11,631 bases of DNA from Propionibacteriaceae bacterium. GTDB lineage: Bacteria > Actinomycetota > Actinomycetes > Propionibacteriales > Propionibacteriaceae. Where the stretch lies: positions 1 through 11,631 of the forward strand of contig JAIRRM010000119.1 in NCBI GenBank assembly GCA_031255975.1, given 5' to 3'. The notes under the pieces were generated by a model, which searched no databases, was not told the origin of the DNA, and saw nothing but the letters and a program-made list of their open reading frames with translations. Below are positions 1 to 7,558 of the stretch, in pieces; position 1 is the first letter of the stretch, and each line of letters opens with the position of its first letter. A program made the position numbers and the translations under genes.

Positions 1-1094
1 CCATTCCGTGTCCGACATCCCGGCGAGTGGGCAGCGGCGACGTCATCACCGTGGTGGACGCCACCGAGAATAATCTGCGTGGTATCAATGTGGCGTTCCC
101 GCTGGGGCGGCTCATCGCCGTCACCGGGGTGTCGGGTTCAGGCAAATCCACGCTTGTAAACCAGATTCTCTACACCGAGTTGGCGCATCGCATCTACAGA
201 GCGAAAGCGGTTCCGGGCGCGCATCGCACCATCGTCGGCACCGAGGCCATCGATAAGGTGATCCATGTCGATCAGTCGCCCATTGGCCGTACTCCGCGCT
301 CAAATCCGGCCACCTACACCGGGGTTTTCGACAAGATACGCGCCCTGTTCGCCAGTACCCCTGAGGCGAAGATGCGCGGTTACCAACCGGGGCGTTTCAG
401 TTTCAATGTGCGCGGCGGGCGCTGCGAGAACTGTTCTGGTGACGGCACGCTGCGTATTGAGATGAACTTCCTGCCTGATGTGTATGTGCCGTGTGAGGTA
501 TGCCGCGGCGCACGCTACAACCGAGAGACGCTGGAGGTGCGTTACAAAGGAAAGACCATCTCCGAGGTGCTCGATATGCCCATTGAGGAGGCGGTGGACT
601 TTTTCGCTCCCATCGCGGGTATAGCTCGGCACCTGCAAACGCTGAAGGAGGTGGGGCTGGGTTATGTGCGGCTCGGGCAACCGGCCACCACCCTCTCCGG
701 TGGTGAGGCGCAGCGGGTGAAGCTGGCGGCTGAACTCCAAAAACGCGCCACCGGCTCCACGCTGTATGTGCTGGACGAGCCCACCACCGGGCTGCATTTC
801 GACGACATCCGCAAGCTGCTGCTGGTGCTGAACCGGCTGGTGGACGCGGGCAACACCGTGGTGGTCATTGAGCACAACCTTGATGTCATCAAGACCGCCG
901 ACTGGGTGATTGACCTCGGCCCAGAGGGCGGTTCGCGGGGCGGATCGGTGGTGGCCGAAGGTACCCCAGAGCAAGTGGTCGCCAACCCCGATTCCTTCAC
1001 CGGGCAGTGGTTGGCGCCACTATTGGCCGACACCGAGGCACGTCCAGTACCGGTGGAGACGAAACCGACACGAACGCCCAAGCGTAAGGCTTGA
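1..1094 (+). CDS. uvrA: UvrABC excinuclease subunit A, C-terminal part (5' end outside window)
   Basis: This is the damage-recognition ATPase of nucleotide excision repair, which acts in the cytoplasm as a UvrA dimer with UvrB. The frame (codons from base 3) is open to the left edge, so the GTG at 27 is an internal codon, not the start. About 360 residues of the usual ~950 are present, covering the second ABC ATPase. Visible in order: Walker [10 protein letters not shown] (from 126), a zinc finger CENC…CEVC with 19 residues between the pairs (423–503), the ABC signature LSGGEAQR (693–716), Walker [13 protein letters not shown] (from 762) and the H-loop His in VVVIEHNLD (near 873–875). The tail is basic (PKRKA). 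All ATPase elements look intact. The TGA stop at 1092–1094 touches the start of uvrC, so the two genes are probably co-transcribed and translationally coupled. Confidence 0.97.
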   Translation, partial: IPCPTSRRVGSGDVITVVDATENNLRGINVAFPLGRLIAVTGVSGSGKSTLVNQILYTELAHRIYRAKAVPGAHRTIVGTEAIDKVIHVDQSPIGRTPRSNPATYTGVFDKIRALFASTPEAKMRGYQPGRFSFNVRGGRCENCSGDGTLRIEMNFLPDVYVPCEVCRGARYNRETLEVRYKGKTISEVLDMPIEEAVDFFAPIAGIARHLQTLKEVGLGYVRLGQPATTLSGGEAQRVKLAAELQKRATGSTLYVLDEPTTGLHFDDIRKLLLVLNRLVDAGNTVVVIEHNLDVIKTADWVIDLGPEGGSRGGSVVAEGTPEQVVANPDSFTGQWLAPLLADTEARPVPVETKPTRTPKRKA

Positions 1095-1096
1095 TG

Positions 1097-3088
1097 ATGG
1101 CGGACCCGGCGAGTTACCGTCCCGCACCCGGCACCATCCCCACCCAACCGGGGGTGTACCGGTTCATTGACGCCGCCGGCGAGGTCATCTACGTCGGCAA
1201 AGCGAAAAATCTGCGTAACCGACTCGCCAACTATTTCGGCAACCCGGAGGGGCTGCATTTTCGTACGCGGCTGATGGTGCGTACCGCGGTGCGCGTCGAG
1301 TGGAATGTGGTGCAGAACGAGTTCGAGGCGTTGCAACTCGAATACACGTTCATCAAGAAGTATGACCCGAAGTTCAACGTCATTTTCCGTGATGACAAGT
1401 CGTACCCCTGGCTGGCGATTACCTGGAGCGACGAGTTCCCGCGAGTTTTCGTAGGAAGGGGCGCAAAACGTAAAGGATGGCGCTACTTCGGCCCGTATCC
1501 GGCAGCGTGGGCGGTGCGTGAGAAGGTCGAGCTGTTGTTGCGCGCCTTCCCGATGCGCTCCTGCCGTGACGGGGTGTTCGCCGCCGCGAAGCGTTCCGGG
1601 CGGCCCTGCCTGCTGGGGCAGATCGGCAAGTGTGTCGCCCCCTGTGTGGGGCGGGTGAGTGCCGCGGAGCATCGGGCCATCGTCGCCGATTTCGCCTCGT
1701 ACATGTCGGGGCATTCGACTCGTCTGGTGAACCAACTCACCGCCGAAATGAAAGCCGCCGCCGCGCGGGAGGAGTTCGAGCGGGCCGCCAGGCTACGTGA
1801 TGCCCTCGCCGCATTGTCGCGGGTCGGCGAGCATAACGCCATCGTGTTGCCGGACGAGGTGTTTTTAGATTGCATCGCCCTCGCCGAGAGTGACCTTGAA
1901 GTTGCGGTTTGTGTGTTCCACATCCGTGGCGGTCTGGTGGCTGGGCAGCGTAGTTGGGTGGCGGAACGCGCCGACGATGCCGCCCCGGCTGAGTTGGTCG
2001 AGTCGTTTCTGTTGCAGCTTTACGCCGCGTCGGACGATCAGGCCGCAGACGTACCGCCCGAGGTGCTGTTACCGGTGATTCCGCCCGAGCGCGAAGCGCT
2101 TATCGAACTGCTGGCTGAGACCAGAGGCGCAAAGGTGCGGGTGAAAGTGCCGCAACGCGGCGACAAACGCACTCTGCTGGATACGGTGGCCAAGAACGCC
2201 GCCGAGGCGTTGGCCCGGCACCAGTTGCGCCGGGCGGGCGACCTCACCGCCCGTAGCGCCGGGCTGGATGAGCTGCAAGATGCCCTCGGGCTTGAGAAGG
2301 CTCCGTTGCGTATCGAGTGTTACGACATCTCCCACTTGCAGGGCACCGAGGTGGTCGGTTCCATGGTGGTGTTTGAGGACGGTGCCCCGCGCAAAGCCGA
2401 GTATCGCCGTTTCGTCATCAAGAGTTTCGAGGGCTCCAACGACACATTGGCCATGGACGAGGTGTTGCGGCGCCGCTTCCGCCGACTGCTGGACGACCGC
2501 GCCGCTATGGCCGCTGCCGCCGCCGAGGATGCCGGAGCGGGTTCCACCCTCATCGATCAGGAGAGCGGGGCACCCCGGCGCTTCTCGTACGCTCCGCAGT
2601 TGGTAGTGGTGGATGGTGGCCTGCCACAGGTGAACGCCGCTCAACAGGCGCTGGACGACATGGGTATCACCGACGTGGCGCTGGTGGGGCTGGCGAAACG
2701 CCTAGAGGAGGTGTGGGTGCCGGGAGAGCGGTATCCGGTGATTCTGCCGCGCGCTTCTGAGGGCCTCTACCTCTTGCAGCGCTTACGCGATGAGGCGCAC
2801 CGCTTCGCCATCACCCATCATCGCGCTCGACGTAGCAAAGCCATGGTGGAGTCGGTTCTGGATGACGTGCCCGGTTTGGGAGAGGTGCGCCGGAAGACAC
2901 TGCTGGGAGCGTTTGGCTCGCTGGCTAAGCTTCGTAAAGCGGATGTCACCCAGATCGCCGCGCTGCCCGGTTTTGGGCCGCAGACGGCTACTGCGGTGAA
3001 GGCCGCGGTGAGCGCCGTCCGGCAGACCACTGCGGTCAACACCGCCACCGGCGAGATAACCGGGGGCGACGCCGAGATAGCCGAGTAG
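1097..3088 (+). CDS. uvrC: UvrABC excinuclease subunit C
   Basis: UvrC makes the 3' and 5' incisions around a lesion held by UvrB. From the start chosen here it has 663 residues. In order: GIY-YIG nuclease (GVYRF…[13 protein letters not shown], residues 19–46); four cysteines C156, C171, C179 and C183, the spacing seen in UvrC proteins that carry a [4Fe-4S] cluster; UVR domain for UvrB binding (about 213–243); RNase H-like nuclease with CYDISH (D410), VVVDGG (D506) and DEAHRF (H568); and two helix-hairpin-helix motifs ([19 protein letters not shown]). Three in-frame start codons follow one another (TTG 1091, ATG 1094, ATG 1097). ATG 1097 is preferred because the protein then begins MADPASYRP, the common actinobacterial N-terminus, and AAGG at 1086–1089 lies 7 nt upstream. 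ATG 1094 would overlap the uvrA stop by one base (TGATG). The catalytic set appears complete. Confidence 0.97.
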   Translation: MADPASYRPAPGTIPTQPGVYRFIDAAGEVIYVGKAKNLRNRLANYFGNPEGLHFRTRLMVRTAVRVEWNVVQNEFEALQLEYTFIKKYDPKFNVIFRDDKSYPWLAITWSDEFPRVFVGRGAKRKGWRYFGPYPAAWAVREKVELLLRAFPMRSCRDGVFAAAKRSGRPCLLGQIGKCVAPCVGRVSAAEHRAIVADFASYMSGHSTRLVNQLTAEMKAAAAREEFERAARLRDALAALSRVGEHNAIVLPDEVFLDCIALAESDLEVAVCVFHIRGGLVAGQRSWVAERADDAAPAELVESFLLQLYAASDDQAADVPPEVLLPVIPPEREALIELLAETRGAKVRVKVPQRGDKRTLLDTVAKNAAEALARHQLRRAGDLTARSAGLDELQDALGLEKAPLRIECYDISHLQGTEVVGSMVVFEDGAPRKAEYRRFVIKSFEGSNDTLAMDEVLRRRFRRLLDDRAAMAAAAAEDAGAGSTLIDQESGAPRRFSYAPQLVVVDGGLPQVNAAQQALDDMGITDVALVGLAKRLEEVWVPGERYPVILPRASEGLYLLQRLRDEAHRFAITHHRARRSKAMVESVLDDVPGLGEVRRKTLLGAFGSLAKLRKADVTQIAALPGFGPQTATAVKAAVSAVRQTTAVNTATGEITGGDAEIAE

Positions 3089-3096
3089 ACGGGTGG

Positions 3097-3102
3097 GATA
3101 AT
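3097..3102 (+). promoter_or_regulatory. Possible -10 element for a leaderless rapZ transcript
   Basis: GATAAT lies in the uvrC–rapZ gap and ends 6 nt before the rapZ ATG. That spacing would place a transcription start at or next to the A of the start codon, the leaderless arrangement common in actinobacteria. No convincing -35 box is visible, and six bases can match by chance. The weak Shine-Dalgarno of rapZ is consistent with the idea but does not prove it. Confidence 0.25.
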
Positions 3103-3108
3103 CGAGCC

Positions 3109-3966
3109 ATGAGCACGCCACGGGTAGTGATAGTCACCGGTATGTCGGGGGCCGGTCGGCGCACCACCGCGCATGTGTTGGAGGACATCGGCTGGTATGT
3201 GGCGGACAACGTGCCGCCGTCGCTGGTGCCAAATCTGGTCGCGGAGTGCGCCGCGCAAGGAATCGCCAGGTTGGCGTTTGGATTGGATGCCCGCTCCGCC
3301 GCCAGCTTCGACCGGTTGCCCGCGATGTTCGAGGCGTTAGCCGAACAGGGTGTCGAACCCGAACTGTGTTTTTTGGATGCCTCGGATCAGGCGATCGTAC
3401 GGCGACAGGAGTCAAATCGCCGCCCACTGCCGCTGCAAGGTGACGGCACCCTGTTGGAGGGCATTGCCCGCGAACGGGCGTTACTCGCGCAGTTCAGAAC
3501 TGACGCCGACGTGGTATTTGACACCTCCGATCTCACCACTAACCAGTTGGCGATTCGGGTGAACCATCGCTACGGCTCCGAGGCCAGCGATCAAGGCGCG
3601 GTGCTGGTGATGTCATTCGGGTTCAAGAACGGGGTACCGCTCGATGCGGATATGGTGCTCGATGCCCGGTTCTTGCCCAATCCCCACTGGGTGCCGCAGT
3701 TACGTCCGCTCACCGGATTGACCGCCGAGGTATGTGACTACGTGATGCTGTTTCCCCCGGCAATGAGTTTCCTCGACGGCCTTGAGACGTTGCTGGCCGT
3801 CATCCGACCCGGCCTACTGCATGAGGGGAAGCGCGCCCTCGTGGTGGCTATCGGATGTACTGGAGGCAAACATCGCTCGGTCGTCCTGGTGGAGCAACTG
3901 GCGAACAGGCTTCGCAAAACCGGAACGCCAGTTTCGGTGCTACATCGAGACATCGCCAAAGAGTGA
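3109..3966 (+). CDS. rapZ: RapZ/YvcJ-family nucleotide-binding regulatory protein
   Basis: This protein has 285 residues, the normal family length. RapZ proteins bind nucleotides; in E. coli the C-terminal domain acts as an RNA adaptor in glucosamine-6-phosphate control, while the actinobacterial role is less clear. Visible: N-terminal P-loop GMSGAGRRT (11–19), LEDIGWYVADNVPP (24–37), LCFLDASD (86–93), GTLLEGIARER (113–123), DTSDL (138–142), FGFKNGVPLDADMVLDARFLPNP (170–192) and IGCTGGKHRS (248–257). Several normally conserved positions differ. The P-loop Lys is Arg (usual in actinobacteria) but the following Ser is also Arg; the usual TRRPHPL reads NRRPLPL; FGFKYG reads FGFKNG. The frame is intact, so this is not an obvious pseudogene. 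It starts 20 nt after uvrC with only a weak Shine-Dalgarno (GGTGGG). The usual downstream partners yvcK and whiA are absent. Confidence 0.93.
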   Translation: MSTPRVVIVTGMSGAGRRTTAHVLEDIGWYVADNVPPSLVPNLVAECAAQGIARLAFGLDARSAASFDRLPAMFEALAEQGVEPELCFLDASDQAIVRRQESNRRPLPLQGDGTLLEGIARERALLAQFRTDADVVFDTSDLTTNQLAIRVNHRYGSEASDQGAVLVMSFGFKNGVPLDADMVLDARFLPNPHWVPQLRPLTGLTAEVCDYVMLFPPAMSFLDGLETLLAVIRPGLLHEGKRALVVAIGCTGGKHRSVVLVEQLANRLRKTGTPVSVLHRDIAKE

Positions 3967-3981
3967 AGCCTAGTAAGCCCC

Positions 3982-4001
3982 GGCGTGCAGATTCACGCGC
4001 C
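3982..4001. terminator. Weak hairpin between convergent rapZ and galE
   Basis: The 48-base gap between the two convergent stop codons (3967–4014) holds one imperfect inverted repeat. GGCGTG can pair with CACGCGCC across the loop CAGATT, either as a 5 bp GCGTG/CACGC stem or as a 6 bp stem with a 2-nt bulge. It could act from either side, but there is no T-run, so it is a poor intrinsic terminator. Nothing else is visible in the gap. Confidence 0.2.
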
Positions 4002-4014
4002 ATGGTTTGCGGGT

Positions 4015-4983
4015 TCACTCGCCGTGGGCGCAGGCCGCCTCCCACGCGCTGCGCGTCATCTCCTGGATGCTGTGCCGATTCGCCCAATTGATGTCGCGGG
4101 CCGCCAAGTCGGCCGCCGCGACGATACGGGCCGGATCCCCAGGGCGGCGCGGGCCGATCTCGGGAGTGAAGTCGATGCCGGTGGTTTCGCGGAAGGCGTC
4201 CATGATCTGCCGTACGCTCAGCCCCATTCCCGACCCGAGATTGTAATGTTCGGCCAGTGTCCGCCCTTCGCTGAGTGCCTGAGCCGCCGCGACGTGGCTC
4301 ACCGCCAGATCGCCCACATGCACGTAGTCACGTACACAGGTGCCGTCAGGGGTGGGGTAGTCGTCACCGTTGATGCGCGGTGCTTTCTGGGCCCGGAGTT
4401 GGGCGATGATAAGCGGAAACAGGTTATGGGGGCTGGTGTCGTACACCTCCGGCGTGACTGATCCGACCACGTTGAAGTAGCGCAACGCCACCGTTCGGAA
4501 GGTCGGGTCTGCCACGCGGAGATCACGGAGCACCCATTCTCCGACGAGCTTGGATTCGCCGTAGGGCGACTCTGGCACGGTGGGGGTATCCTCGGTCACC
4601 AGTTCGGAGGTTGGGGTTCCATAAACTCCAGCCGATGACGAGAACACGAACCTGTCCACCCCGACGCGCCGCGCCGCCGCGAGCAGATTGACGATGCCGG
4701 TCACGTTTTGGGTGTAAGTGTGCAGTGGCCGTTGTACCGACACCCCGGCGTACTTGAACCCAGCGAGATGTGCGATGCCATCGCAGCCGTAGTCACCGAG
4801 CACTTGCGCCGTCAGTTCTTCGTCCACCACCGAACCGACGACCAAGGGCACGCCTTCGGGTACGAACTCGCGGTGACCGCTCGACAGGTCGTCCAGCACC
4901 ACGGGCTGAATGCCTTCGGCGAGAAACGCCCGCACGATATGGGCGCCGATGTAACCAGCTCCGCCTGTGACCAGCCAAGTCAT
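4015..4983 (-). CDS. galE: UDP-glucose 4-epimerase
   Basis: This cytoplasmic NAD-dependent short-chain dehydrogenase/reductase interconverts UDP-galactose and UDP-glucose, the last step of galactose entry by the Leloir route. It has 322 residues, normal for the family. Visible: Rossmann glycine motif TGGAGYIG (6–13), the segment LDDLSSGH expected after the second strand, catalytic FSSSAGVYG (115–123) and YGESK (Y141, K145), RYFNVVGS, and the GalE hallmark DYPTPDGTCVRDYVHVGDLA. An in-frame TTG lies one codon upstream, but ATG at 4983 is preferred. It has a strong Shine-Dalgarno and shares its A with the upstream TGA stop (TGATG), which points to coupled translation. It is the last gene of the − strand operon. 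Activity on N-acetylated UDP-hexoses is possible and cannot be judged from sequence. Confidence 0.95.
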   Translation of the reverse strand: MTWLVTGGAGYIGAHIVRAFLAEGIQPVVLDDLSSGHREFVPEGVPLVVGSVVDEELTAQVLGDYGCDGIAHLAGFKYAGVSVQRPLHTYTQNVTGIVNLLAAARRVGVDRFVFSSSAGVYGTPTSELVTEDTPTVPESPYGESKLVGEWVLRDLRVADPTFRTVALRYFNVVGSVTPEVYDTSPHNLFPLIIAQLRAQKAPRINGDDYPTPDGTCVRDYVHVGDLAVSHVAAAQALSEGRTLAEHYNLGSGMGLSVRQIMDAFRETTGIDFTPEIGPRRPGDPARIVAAADLAARDINWANRHSIQEMTRSAWEAACAHGE

Positions 4984-6362
4984 CAACTTTGCTCCTTTCC
5001 GTCGAGCACCGTAGCGTCCGGTATCGCACCGCCGACGGCACCAAGGGTCACACTGCCTCTGATCTGCACCCTTGCGCCGAAGCTCCAGTCGCCTTCCACC
5101 CGGAGTGAGTCGGCATCCAGTAGCCCGAGAGGGTGCGGCAGCCGGCGCTCATAGTCGGCTATCAGTTTGTAGCAGGATGCCAACTCGACCACCGGCAGCG
5201 GTGATATTTGCGCTCGCGGCACCCAATCGTCGCCCCAGACATACGCGTCGGAGCGTAGCAGGGTGAGTTCGGTGGTGGTTTTCACCGGCAGGAAGCGTGA
5301 TCGGGGTACCGCCACCGCCTGCGCGCCGTTGAAAACCTCAATGGCCGCTCCCATCGCAGCTTCGACCTGTACCACCTGCGGGCTGGCTTTATCGGTGGGA
5401 TCGACGGTTTTGACGTTACGGATCAACCTTAGCCCGAGCACCCCGCCGGTGACGTTCAGTTTGTCGCGTAAGGCGACCAGATCGAACCACAGGTTGTTGG
5501 TGTGGGTGAAGGGATGCTTCACGGAATCGGTGAAATAGCGCAGCTCCTCCGGTGCGGTCTGCGCGGTCTCGCGTAAGATCAGTTGGCCGTCCGAACGGCG
5601 ACGTACGATGTGTCCGCCTTTGAGATCCATCGGGGTGCGCAAGGTGACTTCGGCGGCGTACGGCGCTCCGGAGCGGGCGAACCAACCCGCCAATGCCGGT
5701 GAGGGGATGCAGCCCAGGTTGTCGGAGTTGGAAACCGAGGCGTAACAAAAGCCCGCGTCGATCAGCGCATCGAGCATCCCGGATTCGAGCAGGGTGGGGT
5801 AGAGGTCGCCGTGGCCGGGAGGACACCACTCCAGCGCCGGGTTGGTCGGCCAAGATACCGGGGTCAGGTCGGTGAGCAGCAGCTTCGGTTCCTGGCTCTG
5901 CATCATGTCGAGCGGTAGGTCGGCCACCGGTAGCTCTGGGTAGCGGGCGAGTGCGTTCAGACAGTCATCGCGGGTGTTGTACGAGTGCAGGAAGACCAGC
6001 GGCAGGCGTATCCCGTAACGCGAACGTGCGGCAAGCACCTGCCGGGCGATGATGTCGAGGAAAGTCGCGCCTTCACGTACCGGCAGCAGCGATTTCGCCT
6101 GAGCCAACCCCATCGAAGTGCCCAAGCCGCCGTTGAGGCGGATCAACACCGTGCGCGAAAGGGCCGCGACGTCCGCAGTATCCCAGGCGTCCAAGTCGGG
6201 AGTCGCCACGTCGCCGAGCGGTTCAACGTCGGCCTCCGCGATCATGCCGGTGACTCCGGCCTCCAACTGCCGGTAGTACTCGGCGAAAACCGCCTGGGCG
6301 CTTGCGTTTACGTTGGCAACGGCCATCTTTCGCAGCGCCGCATTCAGGCCAGCGGTGGTCAT
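4983..6362 (-). CDS. UDPGP-family UTP–hexose-1-phosphate uridylyltransferase
   Basis: A 459-residue member of the eukaryote-type UDP-sugar pyrophosphorylase family (PF01704), not of the bacterial GalU or HIT-type GalT families. Such enzymes make UDP-hexose and pyrophosphate from UTP and hexose-1-phosphate. Visible: nucleotide loop LNGGLGTSMG (76–85) followed by AKSLLPVREG (K90), PPGHGDLYPTL (181–191), SVSNSDNLGC (209–218), HTNNLWF (287–293), RFLPVKTTTELTLLRSDAY with K361, and a C-terminal beta-helix-like segment (about 405–450). It lies between galK and galE, exactly where galT would be expected, so it may use galactose-1-phosphate as well as or instead of glucose-1-phosphate. The bifidobacterial relatives called GalT2/LnpC or UgpA do this; substrate choice here is inference. 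GGAGG lies 7 nt before ATG 6362, and the start overlaps the galK stop by 4 nt (ATGA). Confidence 0.88.
   Translation of the reverse strand: MTTAGLNAALRKMAVANVNASAQAVFAEYYRQLEAGVTGMIAEADVEPLGDVATPDLDAWDTADVAALSRTVLIRLNGGLGTSMGLAQAKSLLPVREGATFLDIIARQVLAARSRYGIRLPLVFLHSYNTRDDCLNALARYPELPVADLPLDMMQSQEPKLLLTDLTPVSWPTNPALEWCPPGHGDLYPTLLESGMLDALIDAGFCYASVSNSDNLGCIPSPALAGWFARSGAPYAAEVTLRTPMDLKGGHIVRRRSDGQLILRETAQTAPEELRYFTDSVKHPFTHTNNLWFDLVALRDKLNVTGGVLGLRLIRNVKTVDPTDKASPQVVQVEAAMGAAIEVFNGAQAVAVPRSRFLPVKTTTELTLLRSDAYVWGDDWVPRAQISPLPVVELASCYKLIADYERRLPHPLGLLDADSLRVEGDWSFGARVQIRGSVTLGAVGGAIPDATVLDGKEQS
4991..5000 (-). promoter_or_regulatory. Strong Shine-Dalgarno of galE
   Basis: On the − strand this reads GGAAAGGAGC, with the GGAG core 8 nt before the ATG at 4983. 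It lies inside the last codons of the upstream uridylyltransferase gene. It supports ATG 4983 over the TTG one codon earlier. Confidence 0.75.
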
Positions 6363-7543
6363 GAGCGCACCTCCAACGGCCCGCCACCTGGCGCGGCGAC
6401 GGCTTCTAAGAAGCCAGGCTGTGCCGCGAACCCGGCATCCGCGAACGCGGCGTTGACGCTCTCGCGCACCTGCCGGACATTATCGCGTTTGACAAGGGCG
6501 ATTGCCGAGCCACCGAATCCTCCGCCGGTCATCCGCGCCCCAAGGGCACCCGTACCCAGCGCGGCAGACACGGCGGTGTCCAGTTCGGGGCAGGAGACCT
6601 CGTAATCGGTGCGCAGCGATTCGTGCGAGGCGGTGAACAGTAGCCCCAGGGTGTCAAAGTCGCCTTGTCGTAACGCGGCCACCGCCTGCGTGACCCGGTC
6701 GATTTCGGTGACCACATGGCGTACCCGACGGCGCAGCCGGTCGTGCGACACCTGAGCGAGCGCGTTATCGAGTGCGGCCATGTCAAGTTCCCGCAGGTTT
6801 GCGACCCCCAGTTCACGGCAGGCCTGTTCGCAGTCGGCGCGCCGAGCGCCGTATTGGCCGTCGCTTAACTGATGATGGGTTCTGGTGTCGATGACCAACA
6901 GCACGCAGTCGTTGCTGGCTAGGTCAAAAGGCACCTGCTGTACCGAATCGTCGCGGCAATCGAGGAACAGCGCGTAGCCGTCGCGGCACCGCAGCGAAGC
7001 GGCCTGATCCATGCCGCCGGTGGGAGCGAGCGCGATCTCATTCTCCGCTTGGCGGCAGAGGTCTGCCAGCCGGGTACGTTGCGTGTCGTCAGCAGCGAGC
7101 CCCAATTTATACAGGTCGGAGGCCGCCAATGCCATCGCGCCCTCGATGGCGGCCGAACTCGACAGCCCCGCGCCGATGGGCACGTCCGAGGTGAAGGCCA
7201 CGTCCATCCCATTGATCGTGTAGCCGTTGTGCGCCAGCGCCCACAACACTCCCGCCGGGTACTTTGCCCAGCCGCTGGGCCATCCCGGCCCGATCTCGGC
7301 CAGCGGCAGCTCCACCACCTCGGGCCACCCTTCGGAGACCAGCCGCAACAGGCCGTCGCTACGGCGCGCTGCGGCGGCGTAGGTGCGTTGTGGCAACGCG
7401 ATCGGCAACACCAGCCCGGCGTTGTAGTCGGTGTGTTCGCCAATCAGATTCACCCGCCCTGGAGCCGCCCACACCCCCTGCGGTTGGCAGCCGAAAGTGT
7501 CGTAAAAAAGGGTCGCACCGCGCAGCCCGGTTCCGATTTCCAT
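6359..7543 (-). CDS. galK: Galactokinase
   Basis: GHMP-family kinase that phosphorylates alpha-D-galactose to galactose-1-phosphate with ATP, in the cytoplasm. It has 394 residues, normal for GalK. Visible: the galactokinase signature GRVNLIGEHTDYNAG (29–43) with the substrate-contacting Arg-Asn-Glu-His-Asp residues, ATP-binding PIGAGLSSSAA (122–132), GGMDQAAS with the catalytic Asp D179, and the third GHMP motif RMTGGGFGGSAIAL near the C-terminus. The start ATG at 7543 follows the beta-galactosidase stop by 15 nt; that gap contains AGGA and GGAG, the latter 5 nt from the ATG. The end overlaps the uridylyltransferase gene by 4 nt. It directly follows the beta-galactosidase that would release its substrate. 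Confidence 0.96.
   Translation of the reverse strand: MEIGTGLRGATLFYDTFGCQPQGVWAAPGRVNLIGEHTDYNAGLVLPIALPQRTYAAAARRSDGLLRLVSEGWPEVVELPLAEIGPGWPSGWAKYPAGVLWALAHNGYTINGMDVAFTSDVPIGAGLSSSAAIEGAMALAASDLYKLGLAADDTQRTRLADLCRQAENEIALAPTGGMDQAASLRCRDGYALFLDCRDDSVQQVPFDLASNDCVLLVIDTRTHHQLSDGQYGARRADCEQACRELGVANLRELDMAALDNALAQVSHDRLRRRVRHVVTEIDRVTQAVAALRQGDFDTLGLLFTASHESLRTDYEVSCPELDTAVSAALGTGALGARMTGGGFGGSAIALVKRDNVRQVRESVNAAFADAGFAAQPGFLEAVAAPGGGPLEVRS
6369..6374 (-). promoter_or_regulatory. Shine-Dalgarno of the uridylyltransferase gene
   Basis: On the − strand GGAGGT (with GGAG as core) lies about 7 nt before the ATG at 6362 and inside the galK coding end. It supports this start and, with the ATGA overlap, suggests coupled translation. 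Confidence 0.65.
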
Positions 7544-7558
7544 GTCTGCTCCGATCCT

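Noticed and set aside
27..29. GTG as a start codon for the UvrA fragment
   Set aside because: The frame is open to the left edge, and the protein from here would lack the whole first ATPase half; it is a partial gene.
1091..1093. TTG start for uvrC
   Set aside because: Two ATG codons follow at once; the second gives the usual MADP N-terminus and better Shine-Dalgarno spacing.
300..1735. Long − strand open frames opposite uvrA and uvrC (300–974 and 662–1735)
   Set aside because: They are antisense to clear uvrA/uvrC reading frames, show no recognisable motif and have low-complexity, Arg/Pro-rich composition typical of GC-rich shadows.
4984..4986. TTG start for galE
   Set aside because: The ATG one codon downstream has a strong Shine-Dalgarno 8 nt away and overlaps the preceding stop in the usual TGATG form.
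4983..6362. GalU or GlmU identity for the 459-aa nucleotidyltransferase
   Set aside because: Its loop LNGGLGTSMG and the motifs PPGHGDLYP and SNSDNLG belong to the UDPGP family, not to the bacterial GalU/RfbA-type fold signatures.
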